14,963 nucleotides of DNA from JAGVSR01 sp031413815 (lineage in GTDB: Bacteria > Pseudomonadota > Alphaproteobacteria > Rhizobiales > Hyphomicrobiaceae). Shown here in pieces: positions 14,511-14,963 of the stretch. The DNA is taken from positions 1 through 14,963 of the forward strand of contig JANOFU010000084.1 of NCBI GenBank assembly GCA_031413815.1, in the 5' to 3' direction. A program made the translations under genes and the position numbers. Position 1 is the stretch's first letter. Each line of letters starts with the position of its first letter. The notes under the pieces were generated by a model, which saw nothing but the letters and a program-made list of their open reading frames with translations, was not told where the DNA came from and did no database searches.

Positions 14511-14830
14511 CTAAGCTGCGCTCCATGTTTTCTGGGTCTTCATCATGGCGTTTAGGATTGTGATGAGCTTGCGCATGGCAGCGACAAGAATGACCTTATA
14601 GGGTTTGGATTTACCGGCGAGCCGCTCTGCGAATGGCTTGATCTTGGTGTTGTGGCGGATGGCGACACGGGCAGCATTGTAGAGGGCGTGGCGGACTTCG
14701 GCTCTGCCACCGCGAATGGCGCGATAGCCGCGGCGCTGACCGGACTCGCGAGGGAATGGTGCGAGACCGGCGAGGCTTGCGATTTGCCGTCGCGAGAGAG
14801 TACCCAGTTCCGGCATCTCAGCGATCAGGG
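14511..14830 (-). pseudogene. IS110-family transposase, C-terminal fragment
   Basis: Minus strand, stop at 14513-14511. The translation LIAEMPELGTLSRRQIASLAG, APFPRESGQRRGYRAIRGGR, ALYNAARVAIRHN and KVILVAAMRKLITILNAM is the C-terminal (Transposase_20) domain of IS110-family recombinases, which pair a DEDD RuvC-like domain with a C-terminal serine; the Ser of RESG is the likely catalytic serine. About 107 residues remain of the usual ~330-400; the N-terminal DEDD domain and the guide (bridge) RNA region expected upstream of the gene are lost. Similarity ends near 14,830, exactly where IS3-type sequence begins on the other strand. Confidence 0.85.
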
Positions 14831-14963
14831 TCGACAACGGCCCGGAATACATTAGCGGGCAACTGCTGCGATGGGCCGAAGATCGTGGCATCAGGGTCCA
14901 GCACATTCAGCCGGGCAAGCCCCAGCAGAACGCCTACGTCGAACGCTACAACCGCACAGTCCG
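14821..14963 (+). pseudogene. IS3-family transposase OrfB, C-terminal fragment (runs off the edge)
   Basis: Plus strand, frame from 14824: IRVDNGPEYISGQLLRWAE followed by GIRVQHIQPGKPQQNAYVE and RYNRTV. This is the end of the DDE catalytic core of IS3-family OrfB. The second Asp (VDN) and the Glu (YVER) are separated by 35 residues, the classical DD35E spacing. Nothing upstream of 14,824 in this frame is OrfB-like, because IS110 sequence occupies it on the other strand, so the first catalytic Asp is lost. Whether the 3' end is intact lies outside the window. Confidence 0.85.

Noticed and set aside
1..14963. CRISPR array, tRNA or rRNA genes
   Set aside because: No regularly spaced direct repeats and no tRNA or rRNA signatures were seen on either strand.

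Overview
The window looks like the chromosome of an alphaproteobacterium, most likely of the order Hyphomicrobiales. It is GC-rich. The order rlmE end, guaB, MAPEG gene, RsmB-type methyltransferase, guaA is, from memory, familiar in that order, and a PqqA of the Methylobacterium type (EVTSY followed by AEID) fits a methylotroph-like relative. The genus cannot be read from the sequence.

Left part (1-7022), mostly housekeeping. The 3' end of rlmE enters from the left edge. It is followed by a convergent, very small gene on the minus strand (258-347) that encodes the PQQ precursor peptide PqqA. It has its own Shine-Dalgarno sequence, a plausible promoter and a terminator, and no pqqB-E genes beside it. 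Then comes a long co-directional run: guaB (IMP dehydrogenase), a MAPEG membrane protein, an RsmB/NOP-type RNA m5C methyltransferase, an alpha/beta hydrolase, tspO and guaA (GMP synthase). The two enzymes converting IMP to GMP thus bracket four genes unrelated to purine synthesis.

Middle part (7023-11560), less conserved. Two stretches of about 500-600 bases hold no recognisable gene. Between and after them lie a small conserved-looking membrane protein, two SDR-type oxidoreductases, a dps gene with all ferroxidase ligands, a 5'-truncated ArsC/YffB-like remnant, and on the minus strand a secreted Tyr/His/Arg-rich small protein with a terminator.

Right part (11560-14963), clearly accessory. 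A strong minus-strand terminator preceded by about 140 bases of C/U-rich, structured but non-coding sequence suggests a small RNA. Next is a 5'-truncated RHS gene whose core ends in a 106-residue cysteine-rich variable tip. A four-helix membrane protein follows nine bases later (the best immunity candidate), then a palindromic repeat and an unrecognised soluble protein. The window ends in an IS scar: an IS110-family transposase C-terminus on the minus strand abuts an IS3-family OrfB C-terminus on the plus strand that runs off the edge.

The observations most worth following are the stand-alone pqqA, the RHS tip with its membrane-protein partner, and the candidate minus-strand small RNA.
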